Source: Parapedobacter defluvii (lineage in GTDB: Bacteria > Bacteroidota > Bacteroidia > Sphingobacteriales > Sphingobacteriaceae). From it: a stretch of DNA of 64,000 bases. The notes below the pieces were generated by a model that had not been told where the DNA came from, did not search any database, and saw only the letters and a list, made by a program, of their open reading frames with translations. Of the stretch, positions 1-8,571 are shown piece after piece (the first letter of the stretch is position 1; each line of letters begins with the position of its first letter). The stretch is taken from the NCBI RefSeq assembly GCF_014642075.1, contig NZ_BMIK01000009.1, forward strand, positions 1-64,000. Reading direction: 5' to 3'. The translations under genes and the position numbers were made by a program.

Positions 1-123
1 CTCTTTCATTTCAATAATATTTTGGGCGTAAAACTACAGACAGTCAATCAATCTGGAAATATGTGGTTGGTCGGGCGGATACGTTGCTGGTGGAGGAGAT
101 TAAACAGGGTAATGATCGGGTGG

Positions 124-206
124 TGGTTTGCAACCAGTGCTCCACGTCTGGATCTCCGTCGCTTCGCTAGGATCTCCTAGGCCGTGTCTGCACTGGTTGC
201 AAACCA
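124..206. repeat. Perfect 17-bp inverted repeat with 49-nt spacer
   Basis: The arm TGGTTTGCAACCAGTGC (124-140) is repeated as its exact reverse complement at 190-206. The spacer contains small palindromic pieces around AGGATCTCCTAGG. Nothing in the first 560 bases resembles an intact gene. This could be a hairpin-forming remnant of a small mobile element or an RNA stem; no transposase is next to it. Confidence 0.75.
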
Positions 207-248
207 GTAGGGGTAGGGGTTGGGGGGTGGATCTGGAGCGTTAACTTC

Positions 249-488
249 TCCCTAAGCAGCTTAGCAAGTCCACAAGGAACCTAGTGGCGTGACCAAAGGG
301 AGCGTTACAGTTCCGTTGGGCACTTATTTTCTCCCTAAGCAGTTTAGCAAGTCCACAAGGAACCTAGTGGCGTGAGCGAAGCGAGCGTTACAGTTCCGGT
401 GGGCACTTATTTCTTCCCCTAAGCAGTTTAGCAAGTCCACAAGGAACCTAGTGGCGTGAGTGAAGCGAGCGTTACAGTTCCGGTGGGC
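249..488. repeat. Three tandem direct repeats of about 82-84 bp
   Basis: Units begin near 249, 331 and 415. Each carries CTAAGCAG, then TTAGCAAGTCCACAAGGAAC, then GAGCGTTACAGTTCC in the same order. Units 2 and 3 are closer to each other than to unit 1. The third unit is cut short and ends at about 488, about 75 bp upstream of the probable start of the first small gene (564). The spacing is too long and the copies too contiguous for a CRISPR array. Role unknown. Confidence 0.85.
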
Positions 489-563
489 TTGCTAACTGCG
501 ACCCCGTCCCAGTTGCGTTGCGTAACCAAAGCGCAACCAGAACGATCACCGAAAAACAAAGAA

Positions 564-788
564 ATGAAAGAAAACCAAGAAACAGTCGGCCTACCCGAAG
601 CGGGGAAACCGGCAATTTACGAACAAATCAAAGAAGGACTCGCGGTGGCGAGCCAACTAATCATTGCTTCACCGTTGAAGCTGCCGCCCAAACTTGTAGT
701 GGTAGCCAAATACCTCGCACTGGCGCTGGGTGTATTGGAAGCGGTGGAAGGCGCAGCCAAGGATAGGAGGGACGGCGATGAAGACTAA
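564..788 (+). CDS. Small hypothetical protein, first gene of a two-gene unit
   Basis: A 74-residue protein with an acidic and basic N-terminus, a hydrophobic middle (LIIASPLKLPPKLVVVAKYLALALGVLEAV) interrupted by prolines and lysines, and a charged C-terminus ending in DRRDGDED. I chose ATG 564 because an upstream GTG at 456 would put the start inside the third tandem repeat. The stop overlaps the ATG of the next small gene, so the two are probably translated together. I do not recognise the family. The tail-to-head coupling with a one-helix membrane protein recalls small phage or membrane-peptide pairs, but no function can be assigned. Confidence 0.45.
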   Translation: MKENQETVGLPEAGKPAIYEQIKEGLAVASQLIIASPLKLPPKLVVVAKYLALALGVLEAVEGAAKDRRDGDED

Positions 789-951
789 CCAGCAGCTTGG
801 TATCGGCACCACAGGTGGAACACTACTGAGTGTGATCGGCCAGTTGGGCGTGTATGATATGCTGCGCACGGCGTTGCTCGCCGCCATTGGTGCCGTGGTG
901 AGCTTTATAGTGACGTGGCTGCTGCAACGTCTATGGCGAAGACGCCAGTAG
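778..951 (+). CDS. Small single-helix membrane protein, hypothetical
   Basis: A 57-residue protein. ATG 778 is preceded by a strong ribosome site AGGAGG at 765-770, inside the previous gene, and overlaps that gene's stop. One hydrophobic segment (roughly residues 29-47, MLRTALLAAIGAVVSFIVTW) is followed by a basic tail LLQRLWRRRQ, as in cytoplasm-anchored peptides or small holin-like proteins. A clear terminator follows directly. The family is not recognised; the holin-like reading rests on shape only. Confidence 0.5.
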   Translation: MKTNQQLGIGTTGGTLLSVIGQLGVYDMLRTALLAAIGAVVSFIVTWLLQRLWRRRQ

Positions 952-968
952 CCGGTTGAAATTTCGTC

Positions 969-1016
969 AAGCCTGAAGAGACCGCCTACGGGTGGCATCT
1001 TCAGGCTTGGTGTTTT
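969..1016 (+). terminator. Rho-independent terminator after the small two-gene unit
   Basis: AAGCCTGAAGA (969-979) pairs with TCTTCAGGCTT (998-1008). An inner stem CCGCC/GGTGG extends it, and GGTGTTTTT follows. Confidence 0.85.
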
Positions 1017-1080
1017 TAATCGCGTTTCCCGCTGCGATACAGGTGTCTTATGGCTAACATGCTCACAGATTAACTATCGA

Positions 1081-1905
1081 TTATGTGAAAAAAATAAGGT
1101 CACCTTCCTCCAGGTCAATCCCATTAGCTTTGCCGAATTCCTGTCGATAGATAGCCCACAGCTATTCGAATACCTGGATGGTATCGATAAACTGGAACCA
1201 TTGCCCGATATTTTCTTTAATACGCTCGTAGATAAGCTTAAAACCTATTTTATATCCGGAGGCATGCCCGAGGCGGTAGCCACACTGGTAGCGACGGGAG
1301 ATGTACAGGCCACACAGCAGGTATTGCAGGATATATTGAATGCCTATGTGCTCGACTTTTCAAAACACGCAGACAATAAAGATATACCGAAAATCCAATA
1401 CATTTGGTCTTCGATCCCATCGCAGTTGGCCCGTGATAATAAAAAATTCCTGTATCAAACGGTACGTGAAGGAGCGAGGGCAAGGGACTATGAAGATGCG
1501 TTGCTTTGGCTTTCGCATGCCGGGCTGCTGCGTCGGCTCTCTTTGTTGGATCCCATTGCTGTAAAGGAGGGCAACCGTCTATTTACTGAATTCAAAGGGG
1601 CGCTGACCGAAAATTTTGTGTTGCAGCATCTGGTAGCTTGTTTTGAAGGCACACCTCGGTATTGGACGTCAGGGAATCAAGCTGAGGTCGATTTTCTGTT
1701 GCAGGTGAAAAATGACATCATTCCCATTGAAGTCAAGGCAGAAGAAAACGTAAGGGGCCGAAGTCTCACGATTTATAACCAGCACTATAACCCGCCCGTA
1801 CGACTTCGGTATTCCCTAAGGAACCTGAAAATGGACGATGGCATGTTGAACATTCCATTGTTCATGGTCGATTATACGGAGAAATTGCTCAACCTTCGGC
1901 GCTAA
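1081..1905 (+). pseudogene. DUF4143-type AAA ATPase, 5'-truncated
   Basis: The readable frame begins in or just before the motif VTFLQVNPISFAEFL and runs to the stop at 1905. It matches the C-terminal two thirds of the ATP-binding DUF4143 family: GGMPEAV, a central helical part, and the nuclease-like tail with EVDFLL and IEVKAEE. The N-terminal P-loop half (Walker A and B, about 150 residues) is absent; the terminator of the preceding unit ends only about 65 bases upstream. A shorter product starting at the TTG at 1201 (234 residues) is possible but would lack the ATPase core. A second, differently damaged member of the broader family lies at 2625-3325. Confidence 0.8.
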
Positions 1906-1920
1906 CCGCCTTTTTTGCAT

Positions 1921-2370
1921 TTATCGTTTCATCACCGCTACAGCCTGCATCCCCCTTTGGCTACGCATAGCGGTATACGAAACCCGATCGCCCGTATTCA
2001 GTTCCATATCAGGCTGAGCAAGGCTTTTGACGTGTACAAAAAGCCGCTCCTTTGTTTGTTCGTCAACGATAAAACCGTATCCTTTGGCCGGATCGAAATA
2101 GCTGATAACGCCGGTCGGCAATTCCTCGGAATCCGCCGGTGCGGCTTTCGGAATATCAATGACAATTTCTTCGGCTGCGATCGTGTACGATTTTTTGGGA
2201 TCGGGCGGTGTTTCCGAAAGGTTTCCGTTTTCATCAACATAAGCCATCATTTCGTCAAGGCTTTTCCCTTTGGTTACGGTGTTCCGCCGTTCGTCTCTCC
2301 GTAATTCTTTTTCTCTTCTTCTTTCGATTTTCTTTTTTCTTCGTTCTCTTTTACTAAATGTTTCTGCCAT
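1921..2370 (-). CDS. Cold-shock-domain protein with basic N-terminal extension
   Basis: A 149-residue protein. Residues 1-40 are extremely basic (KRERRKKKIERRREKELRR). Residues 85-149 form a cold-shock domain with RNP1-like KGYGFIV and RNP2-like RLFVHV, followed by LNTGDRVSYTAMRSQRGMQAVAV. Such proteins bind single-stranded RNA or DNA; the basic arm is common in Bacteroidota members. It is transcribed away from the DUF4143 remnant upstream and is probably monocistronic. Family assignment is firm; cellular role (RNA chaperone, stress-induced) is from family knowledge. Confidence 0.88.
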   Translation of the reverse strand: MAETFSKRERRKKKIERRREKELRRDERRNTVTKGKSLDEMMAYVDENGNLSETPPDPKKSYTIAAEEIVIDIPKAAPADSEELPTGVISYFDPAKGYGFIVDEQTKERLFVHVKSLAQPDMELNTGDRVSYTAMRSQRGMQAVAVMKR

Positions 2371-2624
2371 TAATTATTGATTTTTTGATAAATACTATAT
2401 TTTTCATGGATATCGGGCGCATTACCATACCCCAGTATGGGCCACGGGAACCGTGCCGCGACTTTGCCGCAGGCCATACCCGGATTTACAGAAAATTATT
2501 TTCAGAAAGCGCAGCTGAATCGCAACGCCAAAATGTTCTTATGAGCGTAGTTTGCCATGGAATTGAGCGAATATACAAAAAATAAATGACTTGCGGAGTT
2601 AGGTTGTTACGCTTATGCCCGGCC

Positions 2625-3325
2625 CTAATATAAAAAACCGAAAAGCCAAAGAGGGATTTTATTGCCAAACCCAGTTTCTAAATCATCGGCAGCTATAATA
2701 TAATCGCCCGTATCAGCTACCTGCTTCGCTGATTTGCCCTTTCCACCGATTTCTATCGTTACAGCTCCCACTTTGAAATCACCAGATTTTGGCGACCATA
2801 CATTGGCGCCACTATTTAACAGTTGGTTCAACAGAAACGTTTCACGGAGATTACCTCGGTCCGGATTAGGGTTCATAGCAAAGGCAAGGTGGGTATTCTC
2901 AAGATACAATTTCTCCGGTTTCTGCAAGCGCGACATGCCTTTGCCTTCGACCGTCAATATATTTAACAGCTTGGCATCCTTCAATTGATGGATATACTCG
3001 TAGATCCTATCGCGGACAATATCGAGTTTCGACGCCAACGCCGAGATGTTGGGTTTGAAAGGGTTGATACCAAGTGGTAGCCGTATCGAGCAGACTGTGG
3101 TTATAAAAATAGGTATGATCGGCAGTTACATATAGCGCTTTGCTGAACGAGTCACCTAAATCATATTTAAGGTGTTGCAGCATCAGGGTGGTTTTTCCAG
3201 CGCCACGGGGCCCCTTTTATACCAATCATCCGCAATTTCCAATTAATTTTACCGTGCAGGAAACGTCTGAATTCATTGCTTACCGAAGCCAAAAGGCCTT
3301 GTTGAAAGATAAATAGTGACTCCAT
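2625..3325 (-). pseudogene. AAA ATPase of the DUF4143 group, frameshifted and internally deleted
   Basis: Reading the minus strand from ATG 3325 gives MESLFIFQQGLLASVSNEF, then GIKG. An extra G in the GGGG run near 3206-3215 breaks the Walker A motif GPRGAGKTT, which continues intact in the next frame through LYVTADHTYFYNHSLLDTA. The middle of the protein, where Walker B would lie, is missing. The C-terminal part resumes in another frame at KPNISALASKLDIVRDRIYEYIHQL (about 3060) and ends with IPLWLFGFLY. So there is one frameshift plus an in-gene deletion, and it is clearly non-functional as an ATPase. Confidence 0.85.
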
Positions 3326-3463
3326 GCTGTTGTTTTGAAACTACAAAAATCTATCCTCGCCCGATAAGAGACGTCGCTATCGAAATACTCCGTTGTAGGT
3401 ATTTGTCTTTTCCGCCCCCGCAGTTTGTCCCCTTTTCCCAGCCACATTGCTGAATTGTCCCGG

Positions 3464-3471
3464 TATCTTTG
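3464..3471 (+). promoter_or_regulatory. Bacteroidota -7 promoter element TATCTTTG
   Basis: A perfect match to TAnnTTTG lies 27 bases before the ATG of the reductase gene, in the otherwise empty gap 3326-3498. Confidence 0.6.
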
Positions 3472-3498
3472 CGTAGACATTGATCAAAACAACACAGC

Positions 3499-4059
3499 AT
3501 GGGAAAACTAATTGCAGCAATCAATATGACGCTTGACGGGTTTTGCGACCACACGTACGGCATTGCAGACGATGAACTGCATGAGCATTACAGCGAACTG
3601 CTACGCAGTGCCGGTATCATTCTATACGGAAGGATAACCTACCAGCTGATGGAATACTGGCCACCGATCGTAAAAAATCCTACGGGCAACAAAGCAATGG
3701 ATGAATTTGCGGTGATTATGGACAACGTTCCTAAACTTGTTTTTTCCCGGACGCTGAAACGTGTGGATTGGGAAAGCGCACGGATCGCAACGCGCAGTTT
3801 CGAAGAAGAAGTTTCAGTACTCAGGCAACAATCGGAGAAAGACATTTTGATTGGCAGCCGGAGTTTGATCGTGGCCGCAACGGAACTTAAATTAGTCGAT
3901 CAATACCAACTCTGTGTCCATCCCGTTATCGCCGGGAAAGGGTTGCCGTTATTTGAAAACATCAACGATATGACCTTTCTGAAGCTCATAAAGACCGAAA
4001 CGTTCGGTTCGGGCGCCATCGTGCTTTACTACGAGCCAACAGTTGCGCCTCATCCCTAA
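3499..4059 (+). CDS. Dihydrofolate reductase family protein (RibD C-terminal domain)
   Basis: A 186-residue single-domain protein of the RibD_C/DHFR-like superfamily (YyaP/YwjB type). Visible signatures are the N-terminal strand KLIAAINMTLDGFCDH, LYGRITYQLMEYWP, the middle strand PKLVFSRTLKRVDWESARI, ILIGSRSLI, and the C-terminal strand VHPVIAGKGLPLFEN. These proteins are NAD(P)H-dependent reductases whose true substrates are mostly unknown; a role in folate or flavin synthesis is not implied. It is preceded by a good -7 element and followed, convergently, by the ATPase gene. Confidence 0.85.
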   Translation: MGKLIAAINMTLDGFCDHTYGIADDELHEHYSELLRSAGIILYGRITYQLMEYWPPIVKNPTGNKAMDEFAVIMDNVPKLVFSRTLKRVDWESARIATRSFEEEVSVLRQQSEKDILIGSRSLIVAATELKLVDQYQLCVHPVIAGKGLPLFENINDMTFLKLIKTETFGSGAIVLYYEPTVAPHP

Positions 4060-4070
4060 ACGATTACCTG

Positions 4071-6623
4071 TTATGCCCCTTTCTCGGAGCCGTCATGTGC
4101 CAGCCTGGCTTGTGCGGGCAACGTGTGTCTTTTCCTGCGGAACAATTTATAAAACTCAAACCACAACACCGAAACCGAGGCGATGACCAGGCAGATCCCC
4201 AGTTCGGTTACACGCAGCGGCGTTACGTCAAAAAATCGGGACAGCGGGGCTACGTAAAGAATGGCAAAGAGAATAACCAATACCAGCACCGTGATGCCGG
4301 TGAGCAAGCGGTTTCGGCTTCTTAAACGCTCAAAAACACTGTAGAAAAACGAGCGGTTGACAAAGCTCAGCAGGATATTCGCAAAGATCAGCGTGGTAAA
4401 CACCAGCGTTCTCGTTTTTGCTTCGTCCCCGCCGGTCTGTACGGCCAGCTGATAGGCAAACAGCACACCGGCGGTTATCACCAACCCCTGAACGATGCTG
4501 ATCGTCAGTTCGCGTCCGTTCAAAAACGTGTCGGTCATGATCCGCGGCGGCCGCTGCATGGCGTTGCGTTCCATGGGTTCATTCTCATAGACAATGGAAC
4601 AGGTTGGCCCCATCACCAGTTCCAGAAATATGACGTGGACCGGTGTAAAGATCTGCGGGAATACCCAGCCCAGAAACAGGGGCAGGGAAACCGTCAGGAT
4701 AATGGGGATGTGGATGGAAATGATGTATTGGACGGCTTTTTTGATGTTGGCATAAATCCGCCTTCCCGCTGCAATGCCGGTGATCAATTTACCTAAATCG
4801 TCATTGGTAATCACCAAAGCGGCGGCCGATTTGGCGATCTCCGTCCCTTTGTTGCCCATGGCCACCCCGATGTGGGCTGCTTTCAGCGCAGGGCCGTCGT
4901 TTACGCCATCGCCCAGCATCGCAACCACCTCGCCCCGTTTTTTCAGTGCGTTTACCACGGCCAGTTTGGCTTCGGGAAACATCCGGGTAAACAGCGTGGT
5001 ACGTGCCGATAGCTGCATCAGTTCTTCTTCAGTATGATTGATGATCTCGTCGCCGTTTACAGGCGGCGCATCGCTGACGATCCCTGCCTGGGAGGCGATG
5101 GCGTTCGTGGTATCCGCATTATCGCCCGTGATGACCTTAACGGCGATTCCGGCCTCGTAAATCCGTTGGAATACATCTTTGATGCCTTTCTTGGGCGGGT
5201 CGTAAAAGACCGTCAGCCCCAGGAATTCAAACGGGAAATCCTGCTGTTTTTCAGGGAAGTCGCCTCCTTCGAATTGGGATTTGGCCACGCCCAGTACGCG
5301 GTACCCTTGCTGTGCGAAGGCTTTGATCTGGTCCCTAACCCGCTCCTTTTCCTTGGCTGACAGCCGGGATACGCTGAGTAGGGCCTCGGGGGCACCTTTG
5401 GCCGCAACAATCCGGTCTTTGCGGGCGTTTTCGAATACGTGCGTCATCATCGGGGGCTTCCCTTCAAGGGGATATTCATGGAACATGCGGTAGTCACCCC
5501 GCAGGTCGTTCGGCTGCGTTTGCTCATAAACGCTGTGCAGCGTTTTTTCCATGGGGTCAAACGGGGCGGGTTCGCTGCTCCACATGGCATAGCTGATGAG
5601 AGTGGACAGCTCCGGGTCGTTGAATGCGTCATCGCCATAGCGCTTGTCGGTCCGGAAATCATATAGGGCGATCAGGTGCATCGAGTTTTCGGTAATGGTG
5701 CCTGTTTTGTCCGTGCAGATAACCGTGGTGCTGCCCAGTGTTTCCACAATGCTGCTTCGTTTGATGATAATGCCTTCCTGCATCAGTTTCCAGGCTCCCA
5801 GTGCCATGAACGTGGTGAATGCAACCGGGATTTCTTCGGGCAGCACCGACATGGCCAGCGTAAGCCCGTTGAGCAGGCTCGCAATGAAGTCGCCGGTCTG
5901 ATAATACCGGAAGATGCATACCATCAGGAAAATGACGATGCCGATGACGGCCATCGTTTTTACGAACCGGGCGATCTGAAGCTGCAGGGGAGAGGGTTCC
6001 GCTTTGATCGTCAATAACGATTCGCCGATCCGGCCGATCCGGGTTTCCTTCCCGATTTTCGTTACCTCGAAAACAGCCAGCCCCGACACGGTGAGCGTGC
6101 CGCTATATACCTGGTTGTCTTCCGCCTGGCTGTCTTTGAATACGGAAAAGCTCTCGCCGGTAAGCGAAGCTTCGTTGACGGAGAAATCATTGCTGTGTAC
6201 AATGCGCCCGTCGGCGTTGATGATTTTCCCTTCCTCGGTGATGCAAAGATCGCCCACGGCAATTTCGTGGGTGGGGATGTCAACGACCGTTGAATTCCGG
6301 ATCACGCGGCTCAGGGGCTCATTGAGTTTTTCCAGCGCTTCCAGTGCTTTTTTGCTGCGGTTATCCTGATAAAAGGAAATGGCAGATACGGCAACGATGG
6401 CGGCAAACATAAAGGCAGCTTCGCCGTAGTCGCCCACCGCTACGTAGATGAACGAGATGACGATCAGCAGGATGAGCATCGGTTCTTTCAGGATATCGAT
6501 GAGCAGCAACAGCCCGGAGCTTTTGGGCGCGGCATCCAATTGATTATAACCGTATTGCTTCCGGGAAGCGGCTACTTCGCTGTCGGTGAGGCCTTTCAGG
6601 TGGCCGGGGATGTGATAAGACAT
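4071..6623 (-). CDS. P-type cation-transporting ATPase (Ca2+-ATPase-like)
   Basis: An 850-residue full-length P-type ATPase: N-terminal cation-ATPase domain, actuator motif TGES (155-158), M4 ion-site motif PEEIP (262-266), phosphorylation motif DKTGT (Asp305), TGDN and GDGVNDGPALKAAHIGVAMG in the P domain, and a C-terminal set of membrane helices. The PEEIP motif and the C-terminal domain fit the PMCA/SERCA-like group, so Ca2+ (or Mn2+) export from the cytoplasm is the likely role; the ion is inferred. It is divergent from the sensor kinase gene, and an FNR-box-like palindrome (6687-6700) lies about 64 bases upstream of its start. A TACCTTTA element at 6653-6646 on the minus strand could be the -7 box. 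Confidence 0.92.
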   Translation of the reverse strand: MSYHIPGHLKGLTDSEVAASRKQYGYNQLDAAPKSSGLLLLIDILKEPMLILLIVISFIYVAVGDYGEAAFMFAAIVAVSAISFYQDNRSKKALEALEKLNEPLSRVIRNSTVVDIPTHEIAVGDLCITEEGKIINADGRIVHSNDFSVNEASLTGESFSVFKDSQAEDNQVYSGTLTVSGLAVFEVTKIGKETRIGRIGESLLTIKAEPSPLQLQIARFVKTMAVIGIVIFLMVCIFRYYQTGDFIASLLNGLTLAMSVLPEEIPVAFTTFMALGAWKLMQEGIIIKRSSIVETLGSTTVICTDKTGTITENSMHLIALYDFRTDKRYGDDAFNDPELSTLISYAMWSSEPAPFDPMEKTLHSVYEQTQPNDLRGDYRMFHEYPLEGKPPMMTHVFENARKDRIVAAKGAPEALLSVSRLSAKEKERVRDQIKAFAQQGYRVLGVAKSQFEGGDFPEKQQDFPFEFLGLTVFYDPPKKGIKDVFQRIYEAGIAVKVITGDNADTTNAIASQAGIVSDAPPVNGDEIINHTEEELMQLSARTTLFTRMFPEAKLAVVNALKKRGEVVAMLGDGVNDGPALKAAHIGVAMGNKGTEIAKSAAALVITNDDLGKLITGIAAGRRIYANIKKAVQYIISIHIPIILTVSLPLFLGWVFPQIFTPVHVIFLELVMGPTCSIVYENEPMERNAMQRPPRIMTDTFLNGRELTISIVQGLVITAGVLFAYQLAVQTGGDEAKTRTLVFTTLIFANILLSFVNRSFFYSVFERLRSRNRLLTGITVLVLVILFAILYVAPLSRFFDVTPLRVTELGICLVIASVSVLWFEFYKLFRRKRHTLPAQARLAHDGSEKGA

Positions 6624-6686
6624 ACTGCTGATTGTGATGACAGGTTAAAGGTACGGATTATTCCATCGGGTAGGGTGAAACCGATC

Positions 6687-6700
6687 GTGACAGAAATCAT
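6687..6700. promoter_or_regulatory. FNR-box-like palindrome, site 1
   Basis: GTGAC-AGAA-ATCAT, one of six similar sites in this island. It lies in the 320-bp divergent gap between the ATPase and the kinase. The rest of that gap is AT-rich with no gene visible. Confidence 0.6.
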
Positions 6701-6943
6701 TCAATTATCAGACATTGATCATTGTAACCTGCATTCCCTTAAACGAAATTTACGCAGCTGATTCGTGTAAATTCTCTTCACCAATAGGGGGGCGCGGTAA
6801 AACGAGACTATTTTGTTTTTGATTTATTTTTCAGAATTTTGTTATGAACTTTTTGATTGTAAGCGCATTATCCATAGGTAGCCCGTGTCTTGTAACCCAC
6901 CTGCCGGCTACCGAAGTTGGTGTTCGGACCTCACTCTTTGCGT

Positions 6944-8533
6944 ATGAAATTAAGGGTCGATTCGGATTTCCGCCTGTTTTTGATGGGGGTGTTGTTGATC
7001 ACTGCCGTGTCCCTGATTGTTATCTGGGCTCCCGGTAATGCAATGGCATGGTCGACCGCCTATATATTGTTCCTTTTATATTTCCTTTGGTTGGGCGTAC
7101 GTGGCAAATATTACAATGTATTGGCCGTTATTACGACGGCGAGCGTCGTATTGACGTATTTCCTGTCCATTGAACGGGACAATTGGGGTCTGGCCACCTT
7201 TTCGGGAAGCTTTATCGCAATATGTACGGTCTGGACGGTGGTTTACTTCATGTACCGTCAAAAACGGTACATCGCGGAAGAGCTGAAAGACAAGGCCCGG
7301 CTTGACGCAATGTTCGAAAACGCAACGGAAGGTATGTTAATGGTAAACCAAACCGGGGAAATTATCCTGTCCAACACCTATGCGGAGCAATTATTTGGCT
7401 ACAACCGGAATGAAATGATCGGCAGCAGCATAGAAAAGCTAATCCCCACACGTTTCGCCAGTCAGCACGCCGCACATCGGAATCGCTACCATGCCGCACC
7501 GCGCAACCGGCCGATGGGTGCGGGATTGGAGTTGTATGCGCTGCACAAAGACGGGCATGAATTTCCGGTCGAAATCAGTCTGGGTTATTTCGAGGCCGAC
7601 AGGAAGACGATCGTCATCGCTTTTGTAAACGATATTTCCGAACGCAAAAAGGCCGCCGAACAGATCCGCACGGAGCAGGAACGAACCAAGCGGCTGAACG
7701 AAGAACTGGAACTCCGGGTAACGGAGCGGACCAGGGATCTGGAAACCGCCCTGGAACGGCTGAAGACAACCAATGAAAGCCTGCGAACGATGGAAGTCAA
7801 CCTGCTGAAAGCACTGGACAAGGAACGGGAACTGGGCGAATTGAAATCGAGGTTTGTGACCATGGCATCCCATGAATTCAGGACACCCCTGAGTACCATC
7901 CTTTCCTCGCTTTTTCTGCTTGAAAATTACAATACCGATGAATACGAGCAGGAGAAGACAACCCATATCAGCCGGATCAAACGTGCGGTGAACAACATGA
8001 CCTCCATCCTGAATGATTTCCTATCGCTCAGCAAAATGGAAGAAGGAAAAGTGGAGATCACGTATATGGGTTTGAATATCCGGCACAGCATCCTGGAGAT
8101 CGTGGATGAAATGGATGCAGTGAAGAAGCGGGGCCAACTGATTCAGTACGTGCACGAAGGAGGAGTTGAAGAAATCCGCATGGATGAGCAGTTTCTTCGC
8201 AATATTCTACTCAACCTGGTGTCTAACGCGATTAAATTTTCGGGCGAGGACGGCCGGATCAATATTACTTCCTGCATTGCCGAAGGAAAGCTGACGCTCC
8301 GGGTGGCCGACAACGGAGTAGGTATACCCGAAGAAGAGCAAAAGCATTTGTTCAACCGGTTTTTCCGGGCCAAAAATGTACAGAATGTCAGTGGAACCGG
8401 ATTGGGGTTGCACATCGTGAAGCGTTATGTGGATATGATGGGCGGGACCATTACGCTGACCAGCAGCGGGCAGGGGGGAACCGTATTTACCGTGGAAATA
8501 CCCGTGGTGCCAGTGCATGCGGCGTCGGGATAG
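6944..8533 (+). CDS. Membrane-bound PAS sensor histidine kinase
   Basis: A 529-residue protein taken from ATG 6944 (an upstream GTG at 6917 would add nine polar residues before the first helix). Four membrane segments lie at about 10-27, 35-52, 58-75 and 84-104. They are followed by a PAS domain (about 115-235, ending DISERKKAAEQ), a coiled coil (235-300), the dimerisation/phosphoacceptor motif SHEFRTPL with His310, and the ATPase domain with N box LVSNAIKF, G1 ADNGVGIP, and G2 GTGLGLHIVKRYV. The next gene, 38 bases on, is a response regulator, so this is a classical two-component pair. The input signal is unknown; the membrane part resembles small four-helix sensors without a large periplasmic loop. 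Confidence 0.92.
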   Translation: MKLRVDSDFRLFLMGVLLITAVSLIVIWAPGNAMAWSTAYILFLLYFLWLGVRGKYYNVLAVITTASVVLTYFLSIERDNWGLATFSGSFIAICTVWTVVYFMYRQKRYIAEELKDKARLDAMFENATEGMLMVNQTGEIILSNTYAEQLFGYNRNEMIGSSIEKLIPTRFASQHAAHRNRYHAAPRNRPMGAGLELYALHKDGHEFPVEISLGYFEADRKTIVIAFVNDISERKKAAEQIRTEQERTKRLNEELELRVTERTRDLETALERLKTTNESLRTMEVNLLKALDKERELGELKSRFVTMASHEFRTPLSTILSSLFLLENYNTDEYEQEKTTHISRIKRAVNNMTSILNDFLSLSKMEEGKVEITYMGLNIRHSILEIVDEMDAVKKRGQLIQYVHEGGVEEIRMDEQFLRNILLNLVSNAIKFSGEDGRINITSCIAEGKLTLRVADNGVGIPEEEQKHLFNRFFRAKNVQNVSGTGLGLHIVKRYVDMMGGTITLTSSGQGGTVFTVEIPVVPVHAASG

Positions 8534-8571
8534 CGCATTGAAACACATTCTACTTACTAAATGCTATACGC

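Noticed and set aside
18-170. Short frame at the window start
   Set aside because: About 50 codons, enters the inverted repeat and has no recognisable family; could be a gene remnant but is not supportable.
249-488. CRISPR-like tandem repeats
   Set aside because: Repeats are contiguous and about 82 bp, with no variable spacers and no cas genes.
1915-2304. Plus-strand frame opposite the cold-shock gene
   Set aside because: The minus strand encodes a complete cold-shock domain; the plus frame has no recognisable features.
6714-6726. TTGATCATTG as another FNR box upstream of the kinase
   Set aside because: It is TTGAT without a properly spaced second half-site.
7439-7966. 175-residue frame antisense to the histidine kinase
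   Set aside because: Complementary shadow of a clearly coding gene.
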